A stretch of DNA of 64,000 bases, taken from the NCBI RefSeq assembly GCF_001641615.1, contig NZ_LRRU01000004.1, positions 124,001 to 188,000 on the forward strand, written 5' to 3'. This DNA comes from Pseudoalteromonas gelatinilytica (GTDB lineage: Bacteria > Pseudomonadota > Gammaproteobacteria > Enterobacterales > Alteromonadaceae). Positions 1 to 9,782 of this stretch are shown piece after piece; the stretch's first letter is position 1, and every line of letters begins with the position of its first letter. The notes beneath the pieces are model-generated. The model did no database searches. It was not told where the DNA came from and saw only the letters and a list, made by a program, of their open reading frames with translations. Position numbers and translations under genes: made by a program.

Positions 1-25
1 AAGGCCATTTATTGGCCTTTTTTAT
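1..25 (+). terminator. Rho-independent terminator of an upstream gene
   Basis: The stem AAGGCCA / TGGCCTT with a 5-base loop is followed by a run of T. It lies at the window edge, so the gene it serves is outside the window and the left arm may be longer. Confidence 0.7.
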
Positions 26-214
26 TTTCGCTCGCTTCCTAATACCAAATTGCTATTTATCTAAATTCTAAGACAAATTCCTCCAACCAATAAAATTGAA
101 CTACACTTACTTACTAAGCTACACCTTTATTATTGGTTATTAAGTCGCCAGTATAAAATATCGTCGAAACAATGCCAAAGAGCAGGCAATATCTGAATTT
201 TCAGAGCTGGTCAA

Positions 215-244
215 TTGTTGTCCCTATTAGCCAGCAATTATAAA
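215..244 (+). promoter_or_regulatory. Candidate promoter of the seven-gene capsule-like operon
   Basis: Bases 26-302 hold no gene that I can support. The best sigma70-like match is TTGTTG (215-220), an 18-base spacer and TATAAA (239-244), about 60 bases before the TTG start at 303. The -35 match is weak. A strong Shine-Dalgarno GAGGGG lies at 291-296. No operator was recognised. Confidence 0.3.
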
Positions 245-302
245 ATAACCATAATAATTTTGACGTATAGAATGTAAATTGCGTGATAACGAGGGGCGTT
301 AG

Positions 303-2516
303 TTGAAAATATTTTTTAATTCTTTAGTTCTGCTTACGTGTCTTAATTTAACAGCATGTAAGGTAAAAGACCCGAACGAAGATAAACCAGATGAGCAAAC
401 GCAGGTCGCAATCAGCGATCGCGAAAAGCTGCTTGCGGGTAGTGCAAATATTTCTTTTACGATCACCGATGAAAATCAAACACCTCTTAGCAATATCAGT
501 GTTACCTTAGCAGGGCAAACCTATCAGTCTGATAGCGATGGTACAATAAGTATTAGTAACCTTGCTTATGGCAATCATGCGATTATGGTTGAGCAAGCGG
601 GATATTTTCCGCGAGCAAGTATTGTCGTAAATCAACCTGACTCATCAACAAAGACAGTTCAACTCCAAACTAAAGCATCGAGCAGTAAAAGCCTTTTATT
701 TGCTGGCGATACTATGTTTGGCCGTCGTTATTTAGATCCCAATTTAAAAACCATGGGCACGTCTATTCCCGATGTAACTGATGCCTTGATCCACCCAGAT
801 ACCGCAGGAGCAGACAGCATTGCAATTACTGCGGATGTCGCAGCGTTATTTCAAAATGCTGACTTTGCGTCTGTAAATTTAGAGTCGCCAGTGACGACTA
901 ATCCTGCAACCGTCCATCCAACCAAAGAGTTTAGCTTTTTTAGTCTACCAGACTCACTGCTAGGGCTCACTGAGATAGGCATAGATTATGTTGGTCTTGG
1001 TAATAACCATATCTACGATTACTTGCAATCCGGCTTAGAAGATACCCTCATTGAAGTAAGCAATGCAGGTTTACTTCATAGCGGTGCAGGTCTTGATGAG
1101 AGTCAAGCAATGACTACCGTCAGTAAAACGCTCGATAATGTAACTCTGGTGTTATTTGCCGCTACCTCAATTACTGGTGAAGAACATGAATATAGTTATA
1201 TTGCTGATTTAACAAAAGGCGGGGCCGCAAATTTAACCAACTCGGATACCGTTAAATCATCATTAGAAGAACAGGATTCTTCGCAATTTATCATTGCCCA
1301 AATGCATGGTGGAGATGAATACACCTACTCTCCTTCAAGCTATATTGGCAGCCGCTTTGAAGCATTATCAAAACAAAATACAGATCTCCTTATTGCTCAT
1401 CACCCTCATGTGGCACAAGGTTTTGCTGTTTATAACGATATTCCAGCAGTGCTGGGGTTGGGTAACTTTGTCTTTGATCAACCACGCCTTGATACCTTAC
1501 TCGGTGTTGCAGTAATGATCGATTTAAATACCAATACGCAAACCGTCAACCGGGCTTTTGCTTATCCTATTTTTGTTGAAGATTATAAACCACGGTTCAC
1601 AACAGGATTTCTAACTCACTACTTATTAAGACGCCTTGCTGAGTTTTCTGATGACAATATCACTTTAATTCCTCGTGATAATTATGGTGAAGTCTATTTC
1701 AGCCAAAACCAAGCAACACAGAGTACAACTGACGTTACGATTGAGGTAGATGGCAGCAGCGACATTATTGACTTACGACAATACAGTCCTTCATCGGCGG
1801 CATTTTTATCATCAATAGAAGTAACCAGCGGCGAGCTCAGCAGTGCGGTATTTGGACGCGATATAATGGTGTTTGGCGATTTTGAAGATTGGGATAACGA
1901 CAGCGAAGCATTTGAAGTGAGCCGCTGGGATCATACCAGTGACAGTGTATTTCCATGTACAGATAAACCTTATGCAGGCATACAAGCGCTGTGCTCTAGT
2001 AGAGATGAGTTCGATAATACGCCATCGATAATACCGTTTAGACACACAATGCGAGTGATGGAACTCACAGATGAAAATGGCGATCCACTACTGAGTAAAG
2101 ACTTCTCTTTTTATGGTTATTTACAAGCAGAAAACGGTGGAAAAATTGATGCGCTTTTGAGTTATACAACCGAAATTGACGACCTTACTTTTTCACAGCA
2201 TAAAATTGATGTAAGTGAAGGGGGTGATCAAGCATGGCACGCTTTTAGCCATGACTTTAGTTTACCGTCAGATGAATTCACTTTAGGACCAAAAGAACTT
2301 CCACCAAGGGGCGTAAAACTACAATTTAGGCATTACGCACCAAGTACAGGTGAAGCAATCTCTCGCTTAGATAATGTTGCACTAATTAGCTGGCAAGATG
2401 CTATCAGCTTAGATAATGGACTATGGCAAACCGAGAAAATGCACGGTTTTGACTTTTTAAAGATCTCAGCAAGTAATGATACGAATGTAAAACTTACATT
2501 CACAATACTTGATTAA
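303..2516 (+). CDS. capA: CapA-family lipoprotein (poly-gamma-glutamate capsule type)
   Basis: Predicted envelope lipoprotein of the PGA_cap (CapA/PgsA) family, needed for synthesis or transport of poly-gamma-glutamate where it has been studied. The start is TTG, fixed by GAGGGG six bases upstream and by the lipoprotein signal peptide with lipobox L-T-A-C19. Residues about 45-125 look like a carboxypeptidase-regulatory beta-sandwich. The metallophosphoesterase-like CapA core follows, with FAGDTMFGRR (D136), NLESP, GLGNNHIYDY, QMHGGDEY, HHPHVAQG and GLGNFVFDQ. About 250 C-terminal residues look beta-rich, possibly a carbohydrate-binding-like domain. At 737 residues it is nearly twice the length of Bacillus PgsA. 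It is the first gene of an operon that also carries CapC and CapB. Family assignment is firm; the exact substrate is inferred. Confidence 0.85.
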   Translation: MKIFFNSLVLLTCLNLTACKVKDPNEDKPDEQTQVAISDREKLLAGSANISFTITDENQTPLSNISVTLAGQTYQSDSDGTISISNLAYGNHAIMVEQAGYFPRASIVVNQPDSSTKTVQLQTKASSSKSLLFAGDTMFGRRYLDPNLKTMGTSIPDVTDALIHPDTAGADSIAITADVAALFQNADFASVNLESPVTTNPATVHPTKEFSFFSLPDSLLGLTEIGIDYVGLGNNHIYDYLQSGLEDTLIEVSNAGLLHSGAGLDESQAMTTVSKTLDNVTLVLFAATSITGEEHEYSYIADLTKGGAANLTNSDTVKSSLEEQDSSQFIIAQMHGGDEYTYSPSSYIGSRFEALSKQNTDLLIAHHPHVAQGFAVYNDIPAVLGLGNFVFDQPRLDTLLGVAVMIDLNTNTQTVNRAFAYPIFVEDYKPRFTTGFLTHYLLRRLAEFSDDNITLIPRDNYGEVYFSQNQATQSTTDVTIEVDGSSDIIDLRQYSPSSAAFLSSIEVTSGELSSAVFGRDIMVFGDFEDWDNDSEAFEVSRWDHTSDSVFPCTDKPYAGIQALCSSRDEFDNTPSIIPFRHTMRVMELTDENGDPLLSKDFSFYGYLQAENGGKIDALLSYTTEIDDLTFSQHKIDVSEGGDQAWHAFSHDFSLPSDEFTLGPKELPPRGVKLQFRHYAPSTGEAISRLDNVALISWQDAISLDNGLWQTEKMHGFDFLKISASNDTNVKLTFTILD

Positions 2517-2525
2517 GGAGGAGAT

Positions 2526-4418
2526 GTGTCTGCTGTTCAACAATTGTTGCGTTTAAAAAACGTGCGCGCTTTTTGGCTTACCTTAAGCTTATTTTGTGTG
2601 GTCTTGTTAAGCAATGTGTTCAACCTTTTTCAGGCTAGCAATGCTTTTTTCTATCAAAATTTAGAGTCACTAAGTCACACTCAGCAAACCAATGTAGTCC
2701 TGATCAGCAGCGCAAGTTTAACTGAAAATCACCAGCAACTCGTTGAAAAATTAGTTGAATATAAACCGCGAGCGATTGTAGTGCTTGCTGATGAACCTTT
2801 AGTTGCAGTACAACAAAAAAATGTTTATTACCCTTACGCAGGGAACGAATTTTGCGTACCAAAAATTGATAATTGGGCTACTTATCAAATGCGCATTCCG
2901 CAATCAAATGAGCTTGAATGCAAAAGTATTTGGCAGCAGATATTTAATTACGATGCAGAACACGTACAACTTATCGACTTTGATTTAGCTGTCACTGCGC
3001 TACCAAAGTTTAGTGCTGAACGGGTGCTCGATGTAGACGTAATGAGTGAGCAGCTTGAAAATAAAATCATTATCGTTGGCCAAAAAACGGCCGCTTTTAA
3101 TGTTTTCATTCATGCCCCAAAACTCGACGGCCTAAATGATCCTTTATTACTGATAGCCTACCTCGCTGACAGTATTGATAAACAAACGACTGTAAAACAG
3201 TTAAATAGCTTACTGACTATTTTCGTTGAGCTTGCGCTTGTTCTTGTACTGCTTTTTAGCTTTCAAAAGCTGTCGCTTATTTACTCTTTTATTATTGCCT
3301 TAAACAGCGTGCTGCTATGGTGCTTAATAGGTTATGTATTCATTGAGATGAACCAACTTTTCATCCCTATCGGGCAATATATTGTACTGACCTTTATCAC
3401 CTTATTTTGGGTGATTATTGTTAGAAAGATGTCTGAAGATAATGAACTGAACACCGTTGTAAACAATATTCAACAAAAAATGATGGGTCGTTTTATCCCA
3501 CAAAGCTTTATTGAGCAAGCTTCGCCATGGGACCCAATCATTCAATTAATTAGCCAACAATTAGACTTAGAAAAATCAATTTTCCTTGCTCGAAAAGAAG
3601 ATGATCATCGTGTTGTTGAAATTCGTGCAATTAATTGTAATTTAGATGATATTCAAGAAATGCGCCGTGATTACAAGCGCACACCTTACAGCAAAGCTCT
3701 AAAATCATTAGGGGTTGTACAAATTACCCGCCCCTTCTTTACACATATTAAAGAAGGTGAAATCGAATTTATGGCGCCCTTGGTTTATGCCGGTGACGTC
3801 CGTGGCTTTTGGGCATTATCTGTTATCCCCAACCAATACTTCAACCAGCAAGCGTTTGAAAAAAACGTCAATAAATTCGCTGCGCAAGTTGCTGAATTGC
3901 TTTTCCATTATCATATATTTAAAACGACTCAAGCGAGTAACAATAGCCTATTAAATCAGTTGCTAACCTTAAAGCTTCATGAGCCGATTAGTGAGCAGGT
4001 TAAACAATCTATTAATGAAATGGAGCAAAAGCTAACAACCTTAGAAATGGTCTTTAATCACACCCGCTCTGCAACCGTGCTATTTAATTTGTTTGGTCAA
4101 GTGATTCAAACAAACGCATCCCTTGAGCAATTTGCCAAACAGCACCAACTCGCCATTTTTGAAATGACTGCACTGGATTTACTTTGCAAAAGCTGCGACT
4201 TAGACGCTGAAATTGCTAAGGGCAAATTACGTTATATCACTCTGAACAAAGCAGAAGTAGCCTTACCCGCAAAGTTGGGAGAACAAAGTTACACCTTGAA
4301 TATTAAAGCCCTTCATACTGATGGTTCACAAGCAGCTTCCGGTGAGCCTTTCCAAGTGTCAGGTATATTATTCGAGTTTATCGAAAACCATGTAGCTCGC
4401 AATGAGGGACAAGTTTAA
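2526..4418 (+). CDS. CHASE2/GAF/PAS-like membrane protein of the capsule operon
   Basis: Function unknown. A GTG start at 2526 sits just after AAGGAGG, nine bases behind capA. One N-terminal membrane helix (about 15-33) precedes an extracytoplasmic region of about 190 residues with the beta-alpha pattern of CHASE2 sensors (VVLISSASL, RAIVVLADE). Three closely spaced helices (about 230-300) follow. The cytoplasmic half has a GAF-like stretch (about 335-470) and a PAS-like stretch (about 510-625). No kinase, cyclase, HD-GYP or other output domain is present. This layout suggests a receptor or scaffold that reports to, or holds, the polymerase through contacts. Its stop overlaps the capC start (TAATG), so the two are translationally coupled. 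Domain names rest on pattern only. Confidence 0.6.
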   Translation: MSAVQQLLRLKNVRAFWLTLSLFCVVLLSNVFNLFQASNAFFYQNLESLSHTQQTNVVLISSASLTENHQQLVEKLVEYKPRAIVVLADEPLVAVQQKNVYYPYAGNEFCVPKIDNWATYQMRIPQSNELECKSIWQQIFNYDAEHVQLIDFDLAVTALPKFSAERVLDVDVMSEQLENKIIIVGQKTAAFNVFIHAPKLDGLNDPLLLIAYLADSIDKQTTVKQLNSLLTIFVELALVLVLLFSFQKLSLIYSFIIALNSVLLWCLIGYVFIEMNQLFIPIGQYIVLTFITLFWVIIVRKMSEDNELNTVVNNIQQKMMGRFIPQSFIEQASPWDPIIQLISQQLDLEKSIFLARKEDDHRVVEIRAINCNLDDIQEMRRDYKRTPYSKALKSLGVVQITRPFFTHIKEGEIEFMAPLVYAGDVRGFWALSVIPNQYFNQQAFEKNVNKFAAQVAELLFHYHIFKTTQASNNSLLNQLLTLKLHEPISEQVKQSINEMEQKLTTLEMVFNHTRSATVLFNLFGQVIQTNASLEQFAKQHQLAIFEMTALDLLCKSCDLDAEIAKGKLRYITLNKAEVALPAKLGEQSYTLNIKALHTDGSQAASGEPFQVSGILFEFIENHVARNEGQV

Positions 4419-7400
4419 TGGACTTTGTGTTAGCACTCTTCCCTGCGGGTAGTGGCCTTGGTCAATCTGTTATCACAACAGTTTGGGTAGGTACCGCAGT
4501 AGTATGCTTGCTTAACTTGCGCTTCGGTTTTCCATTAACGGGTCTTGTTGTACCAGGTTATATAGTCCCTTTGCTTATCATTAGCCCGACCTCTGCAGCA
4601 GTTATTATCATTGAAGCTATCGTTGTCTATGCCTTAATGCGATTCAGTGCACACTATATGATGGAAAAATTTGGCTACAGCCAAATGTTTGGTCGTGACC
4701 GTTTTTTTGCCATCATATTGTTAAGTATTCTAGTCCGTGTGTGTATGGACACCTTATTCTGGCCAGTGATTGCTAATCAGTTGAGTCGCTGGGATATCAC
4801 CTTTGATTATGCTTCACAGCTCTATTCGCTTGGTCTTATCATTATCGCCTTAACAGCAAATGTAATGTGGAACGGAGGCTTTAAATATGGCTTAAAAGTA
4901 ACCTTTATTCAGTTACTTATTACATTTATTCTCGTACGTTTTGTACTCATGCCTTTTACAAACTTTAGTATTGCTAATTTGGGTATTATGTACGAAGCAG
5001 TCGCTGCGTCCATCATTGCAGCCCCAAAAGCCTATATCATTCTTGTCATTACTGCTTTTCTAGCCTCTCGCGCAAATATTAAATATGGCTGGGAGTTTAA
5101 CGGAATCATGTTGCCAGCTCTGTTGGCACTGCAATTAACCCAACCTAGTAAATTACTGACTTCATTTGCTGAAACCGCCATAATTTTAGCAATCGGTGGC
5201 TCGCTTATTCACTTTACCAGACTTAAACACGCCAATATTGAAGGTGCCAGATTATTAATGCTGTTCTTCACTATCGGCTTTATTTATAAACTAATCCTTA
5301 ACTACATTGTGGTTTGGTATTTTCCTACCATAAAAGTGACTGATACCTTTGCGTTTGGCTATATGTTAGCAACGTTACTGGCATTAAAGATCTATCAAAA
5401 GAATGCGTTAGGTCTTGTTGTCAGAGCAACATTGCAAACCTCTATCGTGGGTGGGTTACTTGCAATTATTGTTGGTTTTATCGTTATGCTTCTACCCTCG
5501 ATGCTCTCTGCGCCGAGTCTTAAACCAGAAACTGAACAGATGCATGTCATTACGCTAAATCAGCAAGTTAGCCAATACAAAAGTTACCTATATACAAGCC
5601 GAAGTAATAAAGTAAGCGTCAGTAGCTATAAAGCGAATCAAACGGTTTCTGAGTTTAAATATGCTGTGTATAAACTTGATCAGGCCATCATTGAGCAGCA
5701 AGGTATTGCTGATCTCACGCCTCTATTTACAAGCATAGGCTTTTTACTACAAAGTGACGAAAACTATATTTATCTGATTGATACAATTGAAGATAGGCAG
5801 CGAGGACTGTTTGTTTTAAACAAACATCCTAAAACCCCTTTATTGGTCACCGTGCCATTTCCCATTACTGAAAGTTTAGCCAGTGACTCTGCTGGTCTTA
5901 TTTTCGAACAACTGCAAAGTAAGGCCTTGGTATTCGGCACAAGTAAAACACCACTAAAAACCTTAGCAAAAGAAAACCAACAAAGCCCATTTTATCAGGC
6001 TTTTATTTCTGCATTAGAAGGTACGGAAATACTACAAATTAGAGAGGCTAACCGCCATACCTCAGCGTTGTTTTCAGATGCTGCCACACAAGCAAGCAGT
6101 CAATATTGGATTTACAACCAATTACCTCATTCCGTTAGTCAGCGCGAGCTACACGACTTTGTAGGTAGTGAAACAACCTTCTTTGGTACGGCAACCAGTA
6201 GCAGCCTGCCTTCTTCAAATTTTTCTGGCTCAATGTTTGAAATGTTTCTAGATGGCGATAATTACACCAACATTTTGGCCAGTATTTACCGTGAGAATTT
6301 CCATTACAGCAACCTACAACTCAATGAATTAAATGAAGAAATCAATCAAATAGTAGATGAATTTTCTGCCCATATAAGCAAAAAAGGCAGTTTTGACTAT
6401 CAACCACTTTCTAAAAGTCAGGTAGCGCTTTGGGAGTTCGAGGTCTTAACACCACTTTATAAGCTGATTGATCGCATCGGAAATGATGCGCTGAATGAAG
6501 ATATGCTAAATCAGCTAAAACAAATTAATGGCACCGCACAGCTTTTAAGCTATCAATTGAGGCTTGTGAAAAACAACAGTGGACGTTATTTACTATTGAG
6601 CCCGCTAGATACTCCTGTAGCATTACAACAAGGCCAAGGGATTTTCTTGTTTAATTTAACCGAGCACGAAGCAATTACCTTAAGTGTCCCTAGACCTTTG
6701 TTTGAAAGTAATACGTTAAGCTTTGCTAGTGAGTTATTTGCCAGAGCGAATGCTGCAAACTTACTCGTCGCAGGTGCTCACCCTTATGCTCATCCACAAG
6801 CAAATGTGTTAGCTGCAGATAATGTTGACTCTTTATTCAATATCATTCACCAAAGCTTCTTACGTTTTACTCAAAATCAGCCTAGTTTGAATATTCAAAT
6901 TCGCAGTCATAGTGCACCTTCATGGATACGCCCAAATGCAATTGCATTCTCAACAACACAAATAAGTGATACTGCGATTCCTTTAATGAAGCAGCTTGAT
7001 AATGAGCTCATCGCTTTAGGTGTCAATTATCAAACAGTCATGGGACAACAAGCCACACGAGGCCTTGAAATTGGCAGTTCACCGCAATCTGGCTATCAGC
7101 AATTTAATGCTAACAGTGAGCTGGCAACCTTGTGGCTTGCTTCTGATTTTAAACAACAGTTTTCGATGGATCAAAGTAGCGTGTTGCAGCGTTTATTAGC
7201 CATATCTAGTAACTCTAAGGTCAAGGTAATCAACCTTGCTACTTTATCGCCTTATAACTGGCAACCATTGGATGATAATAAAAACCAACAGCTACAAACA
7301 CTTGTAAATAACTATGTCGCTAATCAACGCCTCACATCATTGCGAGATCTTTGTCACCAAATAACCGCGTGTAGTTTACAAACCATCAAACTGGAACACC

Positions 7401-7531
7401 TTGATAAATTCGCGCTAATGATAAAGCAAAACAATAGCATTCTTGCCATCTACAACCCGACGAATAATCAACTAATTGATGTTCATGCATTTAATCAGCT
7501 AATGGGAGGAGGTCAACGTGTATTTAATTAA
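4418..7531 (+). CDS. capC: Enlarged CapC-family membrane protein with periplasmic extension
   Basis: CapC/PgsC is the integral membrane partner of CapB in poly-gamma-glutamate synthesis and is normally about 150 residues. This protein has 1037. The first 100 or so residues match CapC (FPLTGLVVPGY around 40-50), and a second similar unit appears around 200-260 (GIMLPALLALQLTQPSKLL), so the membrane part (about 10 helices, up to residue 365) looks like a tandem CapC. The remaining 670 residues are soluble and probably periplasmic. They contain two related segments, around 464-515 (VPFPITES at 479-486) and 740-795 (VPRPLFES at 757-764), which resemble the first motif of the small secreted protein encoded at 9772-10515 but lack its histidine. 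The start codon overlaps the preceding stop; GGAGGAGG near the 3' end serves the next gene. Confidence 0.8.
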   Translation: MDFVLALFPAGSGLGQSVITTVWVGTAVVCLLNLRFGFPLTGLVVPGYIVPLLIISPTSAAVIIIEAIVVYALMRFSAHYMMEKFGYSQMFGRDRFFAIILLSILVRVCMDTLFWPVIANQLSRWDITFDYASQLYSLGLIIIALTANVMWNGGFKYGLKVTFIQLLITFILVRFVLMPFTNFSIANLGIMYEAVAASIIAAPKAYIILVITAFLASRANIKYGWEFNGIMLPALLALQLTQPSKLLTSFAETAIILAIGGSLIHFTRLKHANIEGARLLMLFFTIGFIYKLILNYIVVWYFPTIKVTDTFAFGYMLATLLALKIYQKNALGLVVRATLQTSIVGGLLAIIVGFIVMLLPSMLSAPSLKPETEQMHVITLNQQVSQYKSYLYTSRSNKVSVSSYKANQTVSEFKYAVYKLDQAIIEQQGIADLTPLFTSIGFLLQSDENYIYLIDTIEDRQRGLFVLNKHPKTPLLVTVPFPITESLASDSAGLIFEQLQSKALVFGTSKTPLKTLAKENQQSPFYQAFISALEGTEILQIREANRHTSALFSDAATQASSQYWIYNQLPHSVSQRELHDFVGSETTFFGTATSSSLPSSNFSGSMFEMFLDGDNYTNILASIYRENFHYSNLQLNELNEEINQIVDEFSAHISKKGSFDYQPLSKSQVALWEFEVLTPLYKLIDRIGNDALNEDMLNQLKQINGTAQLLSYQLRLVKNNSGRYLLLSPLDTPVALQQGQGIFLFNLTEHEAITLSVPRPLFESNTLSFASELFARANAANLLVAGAHPYAHPQANVLAADNVDSLFNIIHQSFLRFTQNQPSLNIQIRSHSAPSWIRPNAIAFSTTQISDTAIPLMKQLDNELIALGVNYQTVMGQQATRGLEIGSSPQSGYQQFNANSELATLWLASDFKQQFSMDQSSVLQRLLAISSNSKVKVINLATLSPYNWQPLDDNKNQQLQTLVNNYVANQRLTSLRDLCHQITACSLQTIKLEHLDKFALMIKQNNSILAIYNPTNNQLIDVHAFNQLMGGGQRVFN

Positions 7532-9782
7532 ACGTTTATTCGCCCTAATGCTTATTTTGTTATTACTTTTCACGGTGCTGTTTGCAGGGCGTAGCTTTTT
7601 AGTGTGGTTAGACTCAGCGGAACCCGTGGATGCGCGTAGCAATACGGAAACACGTTCTAATGTACAGTGGTTAAGCAGCGAAAAACCACTGCGTTTTACA
7701 TTTTCTAACCAGCGTACTCATTCATTACGAATTCTATCGAATGCCGTGTTTGACCAATCCGTGTTTCTTGAATTACCGGTAAATTACGCAATTAAATACG
7801 TTCTTTATGACGATAAAGGTAATGTGATTTTAGATAAAATTTACCATCACGCTTCAAAGCTAGTTAACAATAGTGAAGAGCAACAGATCAAACAAATTAT
7901 TGAGAATAAGCAATCGCTTAATGTTGCTTCTGGACAATCTTTTTATCTGCCAATTACTCATTACCCCAATGCAAAAACTTTAGATTTAACATTAATCCCA
8001 GAAGAAAAATCACTACAAGGTGTGGTTGTTCGTGTCCATGCTAAAACGCCTGAACAAAGTATCGATCCTCTCAATAGCTGGCTTAAACGCCCTTTAGAAA
8101 GAAGAAGACGCGCCACTGATTATCTTACTATGGGCGAAAACACACTTACCAACGCCGAAATTAGTAATGCAATGGCATTTTGGTGGCAAAAAATTGCACC
8201 TCAAGGGATCCCTGGGATCGACTTTAAATCCGACATTTTATATGAAACTCTGCCATACAATGTCACGACCTATGACTTTAGTATGCAGCAGCACGACTTA
8301 GGTGCCTATTACACGGAACTTGGTCTATGCGCCAGCATTAGCCTAGATGTCACTGATAGCCTTAATTTCACAGTCAATTCAAATCAGTATTTACCATCGC
8401 TAACTTGGCACGATAAGCATCAATTTAAAGCACCAACACCGATTAGTTTCGCGGTAACTGATAACAACAATAATTATAAAACAGAACTGATTGATGCTGG
8501 GCTAGTCACTATTTGCAGTGAAGAGCCATTACTAACTAGTTGGCGAACCGCATCAGGCGCCGCAATTTTAACAAGTTATGCAGGCAGCTATTTGGTGAAT
8601 GAATTTGCCAGTGTAAATTTTGATATAGAGCCAAGTAGCAATCTCAATATTGATGTTCGTGCCTTACAAACGAATCAGCTCAGCGTGATCATTTATGATG
8701 AACATAACCAGGCGATTGAGCACTATAGTGTCACTTTAAAAGGCGACGTATCCGATTTTGATCGCGTGATCACCGATAATACACAAAGGCAGCGTGTTGG
8801 TATGCTCAACAGCTACTATTTACGTACCCCTGATAATGCGCATCACCTGAAAATTAGTGCCGAGAAAGATGTCTACGTTCGATTAAAATCTCGATTTGCT
8901 GATTTTAATTATCAACGAGCAATTTCTCATCAATATTTACCTGAACCGATAAATGGCTTTTACGATATTGCCGCTTGGTATGAGCAACGAGCTGCAAATC
9001 ATTATGAGTTAACGCAGTTAGCACACTTTACTAATATTCGTACTTTTACTCCGCCAAAAGAGCCGGAGTTAGTGACAACTTTTTATCAATCTAAAGAGCT
9101 ATTTGACAAACTGCCTCTGTCAAATGTCGCTTTAGTATTAAGCCCTGATCGCTACTTTATGCCCAAGTTGCCACCACAAGTCTTTAACTATGGTTTATAC
9201 AAAAAAAATAACTACTCTCCTTATAACGATTCTGAGGACAACAACTTAGTTTATCGCTTATCTAACAACAGCAGTAAAGAAGTCACAGTGTCTGAGTTAT
9301 CGGTGGAGACATTGCAGCAATTGCAATCACAGGCCAAAACGATCTATCAAAACTGGTATGGAGAACGCCCTTGGATTAAGCAACGTATTTACCAGCTTGA
9401 TAAAAGTGCGCCTTTGACACTTGAGTTTACAGCACAACAGCGCCCTATGAGCGTCGTATTTAAAGTCTTTCGTGCAAATAGCAGCGAACCGGTTGAGTTA
9501 TCGCTCACACAAAATGCTGACTACAAGTCAGGGCTCACCAGTGAATACAGCATCGCCAAGCAACGTTTTATGCTACACCAATCTGCATTACTCGATGCAT
9601 TTTTAATTCACCCAAAAAATAGCCAATTAACAAGTTATCCGAGTATTACTCAAACAATCACTAATGACATTGCTGAATTACATTCACTAACACTACAAGC
9701 AACTGACACAGTGTGGATTTCTGTACTTGAGGAATACCCTCTGCAAGAGCAAAAGGTAAGGTGGTGGAACCATGAAAACTAA
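7518..9782 (+). CDS. Membrane-anchored periplasmic beta-rich protein, capsule operon
   Basis: I do not recognise a family. The GTG start follows GGAGGAGG by five bases and overlaps the end of capC by 14 bases. A single hydrophobic segment (about residues 3-30) is an uncleaved anchor or signal peptide, and the remaining 720 residues have an alternating beta-type pattern without membrane segments. A stretch near residue 450 (LKISAEKDVYVRLKS) resembles a stretch in the next large protein (YLTIKSKTDAFIKLEQ), hinting at a shared beta-sandwich. Its place between the inner-membrane polymerase partner and the outer-membrane barrel suggests a periplasmic bridge or adaptor, as BcsB is for cellulose. 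That role is inference from position. Confidence 0.55.
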   Translation: MYLIKRLFALMLILLLLFTVLFAGRSFLVWLDSAEPVDARSNTETRSNVQWLSSEKPLRFTFSNQRTHSLRILSNAVFDQSVFLELPVNYAIKYVLYDDKGNVILDKIYHHASKLVNNSEEQQIKQIIENKQSLNVASGQSFYLPITHYPNAKTLDLTLIPEEKSLQGVVVRVHAKTPEQSIDPLNSWLKRPLERRRRATDYLTMGENTLTNAEISNAMAFWWQKIAPQGIPGIDFKSDILYETLPYNVTTYDFSMQQHDLGAYYTELGLCASISLDVTDSLNFTVNSNQYLPSLTWHDKHQFKAPTPISFAVTDNNNNYKTELIDAGLVTICSEEPLLTSWRTASGAAILTSYAGSYLVNEFASVNFDIEPSSNLNIDVRALQTNQLSVIIYDEHNQAIEHYSVTLKGDVSDFDRVITDNTQRQRVGMLNSYYLRTPDNAHHLKISAEKDVYVRLKSRFADFNYQRAISHQYLPEPINGFYDIAAWYEQRAANHYELTQLAHFTNIRTFTPPKEPELVTTFYQSKELFDKLPLSNVALVLSPDRYFMPKLPPQVFNYGLYKKNNYSPYNDSEDNNLVYRLSNNSSKEVTVSELSVETLQQLQSQAKTIYQNWYGERPWIKQRIYQLDKSAPLTLEFTAQQRPMSVVFKVFRANSSEPVELSLTQNADYKSGLTSEYSIAKQRFMLHQSALLDAFLIHPKNSQLTSYPSITQTITNDIAELHSLTLQATDTVWISVLEEYPLQEQKVRWWNHEN

